Made by a program: the position numbers and the translations under genes
Source of the DNA: Fistularia commersonii
Taxonomy: Eukaryota > Chordata > Actinopteri > Syngnathiformes > Fistulariidae
Length of the DNA: 64,000 bases
Direction: 5' to 3'
Assembly (NCBI GenBank): GCA_037954325.1
Contig: JBBMNZ010000021.1
Location: 9,272,616-9,336,615 of the forward strand
The notes under the pieces: model-generated
Seen by the model: only the letters and a program-made list of their open reading frames with translations
Databases searched by the model: none
Told to the model about the DNA's origin: nothing
Shown: piece after piece, positions 44,171 through 55,647 of the stretch
How positions within the stretch are numbered: the first letter of the stretch is position 1
Layout: each line of letters opens with the position of its first letter

Positions 44171-47100
44171 ACAAAATGCAGTGTGTAAATGCAAAATATG
44201 TGAGCTGAACCATAGAGTGGGGGGAAAATAAATAAAACCTCGCTTTCCTCCAGACTTTCCTATCACATAAATTCACCAGGGAGCGCTCACATGTTCAGTT
44301 TAATACCCCATATCAGTGAGGCTCACACTGGGGAAAACACATCTTTGTATGCTGATCTAGTCTATCAGAAGGCGTCTCACACCTCCATGTCTGCATTGTG
44401 GTCACCAACCCAAGAACATAGAAAAACATTTAAATAAACAGGTTGAACAATAAACAGGTATAAAACACTACTTCTCCCCCTGCATTTCCTGTAACAGCAT
44501 TTATGCTCATTGATAACATTTGGGTTTCCACTGAAATGTGTTTGCCAGGTTGTACCTGAGGAGGTTGAATTCAGTTTTTGTGCAATTTTATTCGAAAACT
44601 TAACTTATCTGGGACTCCCCACCCGCTTCTATGATTTTTACTTGATTATTACTTTCAATGTTTTGGCCTCCCCACTCCTGTTTTGCTCCGGGTTGTTGAA
44701 GTCAAAGTTAAAAAAGTGGATTATACAAACACCCTGTGACTCAAGTTGTTTTTTCCACAGTGTTTTTTACACTGATAACATATTTCATACTATTGTTCAT
44801 TGGAGGATTGGCAGGTATTTTTGACATTTTCAAAAAGCAATCATCCCTATGTTTATTTCATTCAGAGAGGCCCAAATACCTCTCCCAGTTTCATCCCTAT
44901 TTGAAGAACCTTCATTTTCCAGCCATATACCGTAGGGAAAAGCACCTTGTAAAACTACTGCTCTAATAATACATATTTAAAAAAAAAAACTTGAAAGGTG
45001 TTTTTTTTTTTTGTTTGTTTTTGTTTTGTATGCGTTCTGTTTAAAATATAAATGTATCTCCTCCCTGGCAAAATTACCACAACATAAATCATATTACATT
45101 GAACTTGTGTAAAAATGTTTGAGTTGGTGAGTTTTTCATTTATTCTTAAAAGAAAAAAGAAAAGATAAGAAAAATGGAAAAAAAGAGAAATGTCACCTTT
45201 ATAGGACATATCCATCAGAATGCGGGGGAAGGAGATCCCAGTGGTCACATCCATGTCATCCATGAAAATCAGGGAAGGGATTGAAATTACCTGCAATATT
45301 TTTCCAGAGTGGCAAACATGCTGGTAAAGCTGCAAGCACTCTGTCTGATGATGGTATATTTTGGAAAATATACAACTCAGATAAAACCTCCAAGTTTTAC
45401 TTTAGCTCACCTTACTCTATACAACTATTAGCATTTACTTTACACTGTCACAACTTCAAACTGAGCAGTGATCCGACAAACCTGAGCAAATTGAAAAGAA
45501 AAAAAACAAACAAAAAAAAAATAATACAAAGCAAAATAATTCTGCTGACCTACATTCTGCCTTTTATTACTTTGTTCATCAACTGTAATCCTTTGTTATT
45601 GTTCAATCAGTCTCTGAACACCAAATGGATTTATGCGGGTTTAGAGTAAATGCAGACATTTTTGATGAGATTTTATTTATGGCCTGATTTTATACTTGAG
45701 ATTGAAATTCACTGTTATATTTCCAGGATATGTTACCTAGAACACCCTGTGACAAACCGTATCCGGAGCTCTGACACCTTTCCATGTTCTGCAGTACGGT
45801 GTTCTACTCTGTTAGCGGATTCGTTCATCCCAGATCCATATATACATCAGTCCTTAAGGGTGAAAGATGATATGACTATATGCTGTCACCTTGGGGGAGA
45901 AAACATTGATATACCACCCAAGATAGTTTATAAAGTACACAGAGACATGACCTACTTGACTCATGGAACTCGGTTCTTCTCGTCCTCATATTGGGACTAA
46001 ATTAAGTATGACCAAAAGATGCTCATTGTTGCTGTTTAGAACTTGAATCATTGTATGTGCTGTCTCTGTAAGGCTGATACCTTCTTATATACAGATAGGT
46101 ATTGTTTTTCTCATTAATGCCTCCACTTTGTATTTCCCCTTAACATGTTACTTTATGCCTATTCAACCCTTAACCGCAAAAATAAAAAGGGCATCATAGT
46201 TTATCACTTTATACAATTATATATCCTGTTGTTTCGCCTGCAGAAAATATTCAGATGTTTAAAATGTCTTTTGTAGTCAGTTGTGCCCCCGGTGTTCACA
46301 CAAAGCCATGTGTGGATAATCCTCCCCCCGCGTGCTTAAGAATTTGCAAGGGGGAAAGTGGGAGTTTTGACAAAAAACATCGGATGAAACGTGTGAAGAG
46401 AGACTGATTATGTATCCTGTTAAATTGACGAGCACTGCGGGGGACATCACACCTGTGTTTGATGCATGAAGAGCAGAAACTCTAAAATCTGAGCAGCCGT
46501 TTGTTCGTTTGCGCCATTATAAAAAGTAGACATTTGTTGGCGTATTGTCTTGACTTCATATTGACTTACTCCTGAACCCGCATTTAGATAAAATTACTGT
46601 CGCGGTGACAATATATTTGTTTAAAAAACAAACAGTTTTTCAGGCTTTTTTTCAATTGTTCACCATTGTGTGCCTGCTTGCACTATGGAAGATGCTTTTC
46701 TTAGCCTGACAAATAAAACATATCACCTATATCCTTTAGGCCTTTTATCAAATATCTATTTCTTGGTAGAAAAATGTCTGTAGAGTGCCAGATTTGCTTT
46801 ACGCCTGCATGTTGAAAACATCTTATCACCTGCAAACTAATATCTGAGCTACAACGAGTGCAACTGACGATTTTCTTTGAATTGAGGAAATAAAAACATG
46901 CCCAGATTTCAATACACTCTTATAATCTGCGTTTTTTTTATTTTTGGAAAGAACACAACAGAAGGCAAAAAAAAAGAAAAAGTAAATTGGTTCATTTTGC
47001 AATGTGATTCACGAAAGCTGAAAGTAATTATGGTTACTTTCCATAAAGATGTTTCACAGCAAGGTTTTTTTCATTGTCTTCCTCATTTATAGGATTTTTT

Positions 47101-47471
47101 TGTTCTTCTAACTGCATATTTCTTTGTGATAGTTCCATAAAATGTTGGCTTCTCTCTCCATCATATCTAACTCTAAAATCTATGCCATCTGTTATGAACT
47201 AAAAGATTATGATGGATGAAACTGGTAAAACGGAAAAGTCCTGCCTTTATTTCCAAAGTGGTATTCAGTTTTACTTGGCAAAGTAGTTAATGGTCAATTT
47301 GTTTAACAAGGAAATAGTACTACCAAAAAAAATAACTCCATCAATAAAAATAAATAAATAATGAGAATAATTGAGAAATTAAATATAATTATAAATACAT
47401 AATTTAATGTATTTATTTTTTATAAAAAGCTAAAGCTGAAGCTGAACGATATAGGGCTTGTTGATCAAACT
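44171..47471. other. Unassigned noncoding sequence
   Basis: Over 3 kb without a recognised gene. Frames of 104-126 codons at about 44.5, 45.0, 45.3 and 45.7 kb lack domains and overlap A/T-rich tracts. The stretch at 46270-46480 is GC-richer and more complex than its flanks, but carries no decisive motif. Confidence 0.5.
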
Positions 47472-47524
47472 GTATATATGTATATATATATATATGTGTG
47501 CGTGTGTGTGTGTGTGTGTGTGTG
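47472..47524. repeat. (TA)n(TG)n microsatellite
   Basis: TA units with one interruption followed by TG units with one CG. Confidence 0.94.
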
Positions 47525-49019
47525 ATTATTTATTTATTTTTAATCTTGGGGCTACAGTATTTATTATTACTCAAGATTCCTGACATATTATTTTACAGGT
47601 AGAGTTGTCAGCAAACTATTATACAAACTTCTAACTAAATCCATCTAAATAATACACAGATACCAGTTCGGTAAGACCCAGCTGGAGCAAGGAAAGTTGA
47701 TGCTACTTGTCTGATTCCAGATGATCAGCCATGGAAATCCTTGCTTTGGTTCATATCAAAAAACAGCCCCAGTGGGCTGAGACTTGATTAAAATGAACCT
47801 GCAATTTAATTGCATTCACTTGAAATTAAAAGTTGATTACAATCATCTCTAATTCAATTAAGTTCATGTGTTATTTGGATGCAGTTCCCTCTCTTCCATT
47901 TTCTACCTCAATGTATAAAGATCTTATTTTGAGCATTTTCCTCTCTGCCTCAGGCACTTTTGATTCATTCTATTTTCAAACAACTTCCTCCAATTAGTAG
48001 AAAAAAGGCCACATTCTATTAAATGAGTCCATTTTTGATGTCATGGCTCCCACCCACTGCCTTCCATAAACTCTTCCCTTTGTCGTCGCTGTGTTGTTTA
48101 AGGCCTCTGTATAGGGTGGGAGGTTAGTGTAATGTATGTAGACACTGCCAAGATTTTTCTTTTATTATTGTCTTTTTATCATCCTATGTTTGTTCGTGTG
48201 TGTGTGTGTGTGTGTCTTTGTGAATAGCAAGGAGACACAACACTAAAACTGCAACTATAGCCCCCATTGTTGTTAATGTGAAGGGTCTTTTTTCCTGCAA
48301 TACGCTCTGGAAGCACTGGTCTGATACATAATGGATGGGCAGTAGCAGGAAGAACCATCTTGAGGGGGGCCTATTCAATGAGCCCCCATGATAAGAAACG
48401 AGGACTCCTTTGCTGCCAATTACTGTATAAAAGAAAAAAATAAAAGAAAAAAAACTCCTTACTTCCATTGAGCATTGAGTTACAGTAACTCTAGGGTCTC
48501 TTTTATCCATGTGTGTGTGCCTGCCCACTCTCTCACATCTGCAGCAGCAGTTCCAGCAGCAGTCCTTCAGAGTATGAATTACAAGTTCTCCTTGACGATG
48601 CAAAGGAGACTGTGAATTTCAGAGTTGAACAATTATCAGTTTCCCCTTGAGACATATCCTTTAAATACGTCCATTTATGAGTATGTGAATTAAATGTATG
48701 GCAACATTTTCCACTGTCTCGAGGCTGGATTGGACTGTATGAAACAGAAAAAAAAAAAGCCCACCTTATCAAAAGACCATTCTGTTTGCTTGATTTTAAG
48801 GTTTCCTAAAAATAAACAAATAATTAGTGAGACAAACAAGGAAAAAAACTACACGAGGTTTAAGTATTTAACCCTTTATGAAGCCAACATCTATGTCTAA
48901 TTTGCATTCAGGACCTTTTTACAAACCTTGAAGGAAAGTGAAATTTAAATCCTGACATCCCATTTATAATATCATCTAGATTTAAAGAAGTATTCAACCT
49001 GATAAATCTACAAGCTACA
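47525..49019. other. Unassigned noncoding sequence
   Basis: Holds a short (GT)n tract near 48195-48213. A 139-codon minus-strand frame across 48184-48603 has no recognisable domain and runs into the microsatellite. No gene recognised. Confidence 0.5.
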
Positions 49020-49250
49020 CTCACAGGGGTGGCTTTTGCCCAATTTGGAAATTGGTTATCCCTCCAATTGGAACTTTGGTAGTTTGATTCTCAGCTCCTC
49101 CTGTCTGTATAAAAAAAGTATCTCATGGTTGATTGTTAGCCCCTCGCATGGCAGCTCTGCCACTGTTGATATGTGAGTTGGTGTGTCTGTCAATAATATA
49201 TTGTGTAAAGTGCTTTGATACTGCAAGGTTTGAAAGTACTAAACACGTTT
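49020..49250 (+). repeat. tRNA-derived SINE-like element
   Basis: A box-B-like TAGTTTGATTCTCAGCTCC is followed by CTCGCATGGCAGCTCTGCC, GTGAGTTGGTGTGTCTGTC and a 3' end TGTAAAGTGCTTTGATAC. This order (tRNA-like head, GCATGGCAG core, TGTAAAG.GCTTTGA tail) is that of a widespread fish SINE family. It is diverged and partly eroded at the 5' end. Confidence 0.6.
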
Positions 49251-49479
49251 AGAGCATTTATCTCAGCTCCCACACAGATTGAACCATGAAGTGAGTTATA
49301 GAAAAGTAGCAACACCACACATCCCTGAGATCGCTAATGAATTTACCACAAACAAGAAAGAAAAAGTCCTGAACCCAATCGCACATTTCTGCCAAATGGA
49401 TGAAACACCCCATTTTTCAAAAAAGCAAACAGGAAAAAAAAAAATATATAAAGTTAAATTAAGAAAAACTTATATACTG

Positions 49480-49520
49480 TGTGTGTGTGTGCGTATGCGT
49501 GTCTGTGTGTGTGTGTTAGT
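49480..49520. repeat. (TG)n-rich microsatellite
   Basis: TG units with CG, AT and CT interruptions directly before the decayed RTE copy. Confidence 0.85.
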
Positions 49521-49529
49521 GCATGTGTG

Positions 49530-51945
49530 CTCAACGTACCCTCAGGGAGGCACATACCAGTGTTTTCCTTGAGCCGTTCCCATGTCAGGATGAATGCAGA
49601 GGGTTGCATCAGGAAGGACACCCAATTTAAAACTAGGGCCAAAACTAAATATGCGAATCAAAAATACGACTTCTATACTGGATCAGTCGAAGCCCAAGTT
49701 AACAAAGACTACCATCGGTGCAGATAACCCACAGGGCGCCAGTGGAAATTGGGCTTCTGTGGGTCAAAGAAGCAGGGCAGGAGAGAGAGAAAAGGAAAGG
49801 TAGGATGTGAGAACTCAAAGAAGGGGCCTTGAATGTTGAGACTATGACAGAAAAAATGGAGAGTTGGCTGACATGATGCAGACAAGGAGGGGAAATATTC
49901 TGCCTGTCCATGAAACCAGGTGGAAAGGTAGCCTGTCGAGAAGCTAAGGAGCAGGATTTTAATTGCTCTATCGTGGTGTTTATAGAAAGATAAACTGTGT
50001 AGGAGTTATCTCAAAGGAGGAATTTGTTATGAATGTTCTGGAGGTAAAAATAGTGTCAGATAGACAGATAAGTCTGAAGCTTGAAAACAAAGGTATCTTG
50101 CTCAATGTTTTCAAAGGGGATATTCACATGTCTTTTTTTCCACAACCATTAGAATCACTGGATTCAAACAGGAGGAAAAAAAAATCTATATTTGTTTTTA
50201 GATTTGTTCACCGGAAATTAATTTGTAAAATTTGTCACGATAAAAGCTTCTTGTGGTGAAACACAGGACATGTAAATTCTCATTATAGGATGTGAGTTGA
50301 AAGAGGAGAAATTCTGGAGTGAGTTGAAAACCCCCAGATATGAGGGAAGCATAGCTTGTGCAGACTTCAGTGGACACACTGAGGTGATGGGTGGGTTTGG
50401 TATCCAGGATACAGAGAAAGAGGGACAGATGGCGTTAGACTTTGCAAAAAGGAAGAAATGGCTTTAGTGAGTACTTTCTTCCACAAGAGAGAGGGACATA
50501 GTGTAACTTATCAGAGCAGAGATGGGAGCACATTGGTAGACTACTCCTTGTTTCGACAATGTAATCTGAAGGAGTTTGGTGACTGCAAAGTAGCGGTAGG
50601 TGAGAGTGTAGCCAGACAACTGAGGATGGTGGTCAATAGGATGTTATGGTGACAAGGAAAATGAAGATGGCATAAGTTGAGCAGAGCACAAAGTGGTGGA
50701 AGCAGAAAAGGGAAGTGTTGTGTGCGTTTAAGGCGTTTAAGGAACAGTTTAATAATACTCTTTGCGGTCAGGAGGAGCCTCCAAACTGTGGCATATATGA
50801 TCAGCAAGACAGGAACAAGATTATTTGATGTGTCATTTTGCCGATTTGGCAGTGGGCGTAGTGCAAGGTGAAGCTAAACAAAGGGCAAAAGCCAAACAAA
50901 TGGCGCATGATGACTTGTATGTCCGGTTGGACAGTAAGGAGAGGAAAGAATGTATTCTACAGGTCGGTTAAACAGAGATAGAGATGGAAAGGACGAACAG
51001 CAGATTTGGATGATTAAGGGTGGACAGGGATATATGAGATGAAAAGAGGACTTTGAAGAGCTTATGAATGAGGAAAGTGAAAGAGAGCGAAAGGTAGAAG
51101 AGGTGACTATTGTGGACCACAAATTAGAAGAGATTAGTAAAAATGAAGTGAGGAGAGCAATGAAGAGGATTAAGAGAGAGAGCTGATGCCTTTGGAATGG
51201 AAGAGAACTGTGCTGGTACCCACTTTTATGAACAATGGATATGTGCAGAATTCCGGTAACTACAGAGGAATAACGTTACTGAGCCAAGTTATGGGAAAGA
51301 GTAAAGAGCATTCGTGAGCAACAGTTTGGTTTCATGCCCAAAAAGAGCACTACTGATGCACTACTATTTACTTTACAAATGTTGATAGAGAAGTACAAAG
51401 AAGGAAAAGCAGTGAACATTTATGTTGAAGCAGGTTGAAATGGGTGGAGAAAAGTGTCAGGGGTTATATGTGATAAGAGACTGTCAGGAAAGGTAAGGTA
51501 TAAAAGACACTGGTGCACCCAGCTCTGTTGTCGTCTGGTTCAGCGACAGTGGCATTGAGGATAAGATAGGAAGCAGAACTGGAGGTAACAGAGATGAAAA
51601 TGTTGAGGTTCTCTTGGTGAGTGACAAGGATGGGTAGGATCCAGAATGAGTCCATCAGAAGGGCAGCAGATGCTAAATGTTTTGGAGATAAAATCAAAGA
51701 GGTCGGACTGATATGTTTGAACATGTACAGAGGATAGATAGTGAGGCTATTGGTTGAGGAACGCTGCGGTTGAAAGTGACAGGCAGGCGACCTAAAGAAA
51801 AACGGAAGAGGAGATGTACGAAAGCCATGAAAAAGGACATGAAGTTAATTTGTCATGACAGGAGAAGATACAAAGACTGGGGTTAGATGGCGGAAGATTA
51901 TTCCCTGCGGAATCCCATGAAGGGATTAGTTGAAAGCAAAAGAAA
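49530..51945 (+). pseudogene. Decayed RTE-type LINE without RT core
   Basis: A plus-strand copy from near its 5' end (GATGAATGCAGAGGGTTGC, GGAAGGACACCC) to a degraded 3' end (GCGGAATCCCATGAAGGG), without a clear (GAA)n tail. Recognisable protein pieces include VTYQSRDGSTLVDYSLFR and CKVAVGESVARQLRMVV (endonuclease end, about 50491-50640) and QQFGFMPKKSTTDALLFTLQ (start of RT, about 51321-51380). From there it jumps to WRKVSGVICDKRLSGKV (about 51439), so the DLEKAYD and FADD region is gone. About 180 bp of unrelated sequence is inserted at 50110-50287. Frameshifts and stops are frequent. This is the oldest of the three RTE loci. Confidence 0.85.
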
Positions 51946-53560
51946 ATTCCACAAGGAGATTAAAGTTTTAAAATGTGAGGCAAAATTTAAGAGTAACATC
52001 CATGTAGCTTCTCCTCACACCACATTATTTGTTGAATTTTAAGTTATCAGTGTAGAGGAAGAAGATAGGATGTAAACAAATAAGCAACCAGCACCACCAT
52101 GAGCAAATAAATAAATAGATAAAAAAATAAAGATTTCAACCTTCAGTTGCCATCCATTTCCCTCAATTAATCATATGACTAAATAAGCACAATAGAAACA
52201 TATTGTTTTGTTATAAAAACAAAAAAGCAATACTGCTAAAATACTAAAACAGTCCTACTACTTAACTACTTATTTTAGGATACAGGAACAGACACTCACA
52301 AAAAATTATACAGAGTAAAATGCTTATTTAAAAAAAAGGTAGGATTATCTTTTCAGTTTACAGAGTCCAAATCATGAATAAGGTGAGGCTCAGAGCAGCA
52401 TCTGCCATCCCAGAAATGGTTGCACAAAGTATGTGCGCTTCTACACTTTCCAGCCTCAAATGTCCATTTCATTTGACTGGTAGAAATTTCCACCTGGGGA
52501 CCAATTTGATGAGTTTTAAACTGTACTTGTTTGAATTATAGAGCTGGCTGCACTTTACAGGGGCCAGGTGATTGCGATCGTTGGAAAAGAGAGGATGAGC
52601 ATTACATGTATCCCTCTTGATAGTTTTAATGTGTTTGGCAGTGTAATTGAAAACAGCAATATTTGATACAGCTCATTATTGTCAATGTAGCATCTTTAAT
52701 CGTCAGATAACACGTTTACTTGAAAACCATAAACACAGCAATTTAAGTCATCTCTGCTTTGCAACCTGTGGTGTGAGGATAGCATCCTAATTACAGAAAG
52801 CTGAAATGTTCCTGATAAAGAAACACCAGGCTGAGACAAATGGCATGGGCTGTTCTCATGGCTCCAAAACTTTCTCCTGCTTTTGCAGGCATGGACGAAA
52901 CATAGAAAAAGAAGTCATTGCTTCAGAATCGCTCATAAATCCTTTGCATAATCAATGGTTTGGTGGCGTTTAAAGTGGCTGCTAATTACTCTACATTTAC
53001 ATCCTATTTTCTCAGTAGAATATGATCAGTTAGTTAGCAGCACTCCCAGATTAAACTATTTTGGTCATTTTTAAGAGAAAATCTTATCCACCAAGTTGTG
53101 GCTCACTAAAACCAATGTAGCCATTTATTCAAATACCTGGAATAATTCTGACATATATATATGTAATGCACCCATAATGTTTTGGTCGATGTTGATCTTT
53201 TGTGTGTCAGTGTGCGTATTTAATTCTTCGAATAATGGAAATAACTATTAGCAGTAACCATGCAAAGCTTAAACTTCATAATATACATTGAATTCAGTGA
53301 CTGTTTTGAATGACTTTAATTGCAGAATTACTGTCTTTTTGTGTTTTGTTTTTAGTCACATCACAAGGTTATGGTTGATGTGATTTTTAGGGATGAACTG
53401 CATGCAAAGAATGTTTGTTTCATGTGAATTTTCTGCTTTATGCAGAACTTGAGCCAGATATACACTGTTACAGACTAGGGAATTTATTGCATTTGAGTAA
53501 ATAAAAACAGAGAAAAGGATAAAGAAAAGGATAGACATATGCGACAGCAAAGGCTCAATC
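51946..53560. other. Unassigned noncoding sequence
   Basis: No gene recognised. The stretch at about 52370-53000 has somewhat higher complexity but no decisive motif. Confidence 0.5.
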
Positions 53561-53561
53561 T

Positions 53562-53587
<26 letters not shown>
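53561..53587. repeat. (CA)n microsatellite
   Basis: A short clean CA tract; frames through it are translated repeat. Confidence 0.94.
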
Positions 53588-53592
<5 letters not shown>

Positions 53593-53698
53593 TTTTCTGT
53601 GTACTTTGTTCCTTGCCAGACACCCTTGCTGTATATGTTGTCTCTAAGGTCAAGCACCAAGCCCTCAGGAGTTGACGCTGTCCAATTTTTTTGTCCTC

Positions 53699-53750
53699 GC
53701 ACACACACATATACACACACACATGCACACGCACACGCACACACACACAC
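53699..53750. repeat. Interrupted (CA)n microsatellite
   Basis: CA units with AT, TG and CG interruptions. Confidence 0.93.
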
Positions 53751-55259
53751 GCTTTAAACAGCTATTCTATGAAAAGCATTCCTACAACCCTCAACCTTAA
53801 CCTTTACCATCATGACTAAGTGTCTCAAAACCCATCTGGCCTCGACCCTAAAATCAAATCTTACCTTTCAGCCACTGTTTGAAGATGCCTCAGAAGGTAA
53901 AATATGTCTGAAATGTCCCCACTGAGGCGGAATCCATTTATCTGTCCACTTTTTGAAAAACTTTACAAGTGAATCTCACACACAGGCACATATATTTGGT
54001 TTGACGATTTTCAGGAACATGCACATGGACAGGGGCTGTTCTCACACCCTATGATAATTTACTCTGGAACACATTTACTTTGTCTCTGACAAAGAGAAAA
54101 TCCAAATACTACAAGGTGTAGCAACCTGAACACTTCATTAAATATCATAGATGCAATTTGTAAATCTGATGAAGTGATCCTGTTTTAGATTAGCACCCCG
54201 CTCTACTTGTTTGCCATGTTCTCCATCAGTAAAGCTAAATCAGTTGACTGTATAGCAGGATCTGTGCCTGTATATGACTGGAGTACCAGTTCTCCTTGTG
54301 GCTCAAAATAATCTTGCTTTCAAAATCAAAATTCAAGGATGCTTTCATGCCTAAATTTAATATCTTATTTTTCATTTGGTTTTCCTTTTCTCTTTCCTTT
54401 TTCAGAGATATGGAAAAGAAATAGATCGCTCTCTGTTGTGTATTCAATAAATAATGTGACAATACTATTTGAAACATCCGCGTCTACCTCTGCAAAGGAC
54501 GATGACTGTGAAAATGCACATGTTGACATTGGATCAAGTTAATACCACCAGCAAAACCTTGACATTGTTTATTTGTAACTCAAAAAAAGATACTGAAGGA
54601 ACGGTTTAGCTTTACTACTAACTTTACCCTGTACCTTGTCGCCATGTACCCAAACAAACAAGACCAAACATGCTGGTCTCTCATGTCAGACAAAAAGAAA
54701 TATCAAAGTCCGTTATCATTTGTAGACTCTTTGATGTAAATTGGACCTTCTTCAGTGGCAGTCAATCAAAAATCCACACTCATGTTCGTTGCAAGAATAA
54801 ACAGCAAGCTCTTCCTTTGTGATCAGCGGTAGCCTGGAACTTTAATATCACGGTGTACCATTGGAAATGTATCTCTTTAAAAACAAATAGCAGAGGTCCT
54901 CAAAATTATGTTTCATGTACTTATTTGTTTTTTTATCATAAGGACCCCAGTGAAGATATTAGATTGCAGAAATTCTTTACAATCTCTGTGTTATTTATTC
55001 ATAATATATTATTTATCATTTATCATTTATTTATTCTCAGGCTCTGATATTCATTTTAGTCCAGTGAGGAGTGCCTAGAGACCTAACAAAATGACACACA
55101 CATACATGAACACACAAAAGATGCATACACAATTACAAAAGGTTAAGCACTATGCCATCAGGCTGTATGTAGTGTAAAGACAGACAGAAGTATATTCATG
55201 AATGTCCATGCTGTTATACCTACCGTTTACAAGGACAGAGGATAAAGGGGAAAGTAAAG
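53751..55259. other. Unassigned noncoding sequence
   Basis: AT-rich; no gene or named repeat recognised. Confidence 0.55.
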
Positions 55260-55440
55260 AGATGGGCGAGTCCTACATAAAAGCTCACTGTGATTAATAC
55301 AGTGTTTACACCCAGTTTGCTGGTATCGCCTGTCCCGTTAATCTGTCCGGCAGATGATTTGCAGAGCCTAATGTGAAATGAGGCGTGGAGGCGAGTCATT
55401 TATCATCCAGGTTGATGAGAGGCCAAGCAGCCTGGGCTGC
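55260..55440. promoter_or_regulatory. Possible conserved noncoding element
   Basis: A short, complex, non-repetitive stretch, with GTGATTAATACAG, TGTTTACAC (forkhead-like TGTTTAC at 55302-55308), CCCGTTAATCTG and GAGTCATTTATCATCC. Possibly constrained; no direct evidence. Confidence 0.22.
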
Positions 55441-55531
55441 AAGTGGTAGAACACCATTCTACCATTTACCACTTACACTTACAGCAGAGGACAGGGTATT
55501 CTCCAGAACGACCAAGAATTCTCACATAACT

Positions 55532-55544
55532 ATACACACACACC

Positions 55545-55639
<95 letters not shown>

Positions 55640-55647
55640 ATGTGTGT
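55532..55647. repeat. (CA)n(TA)n(TG)n compound, self-complementary microsatellite
   Basis: CA units, then about 17 TA units, then TG units. CA and TG arms are complementary, so the whole tract can fold into a hairpin or cruciform. Confidence 0.95.

Noticed and set aside
45650..46000. Plus-strand frame of 116 codons as a host exon
   Set aside because: No recognised domain, no paired splice sites identified and nothing in the neighbourhood supports a gene.
48184..48603. Minus-strand frame of 139 codons
   Set aside because: It ends in translated (GT)n and shows no domain.
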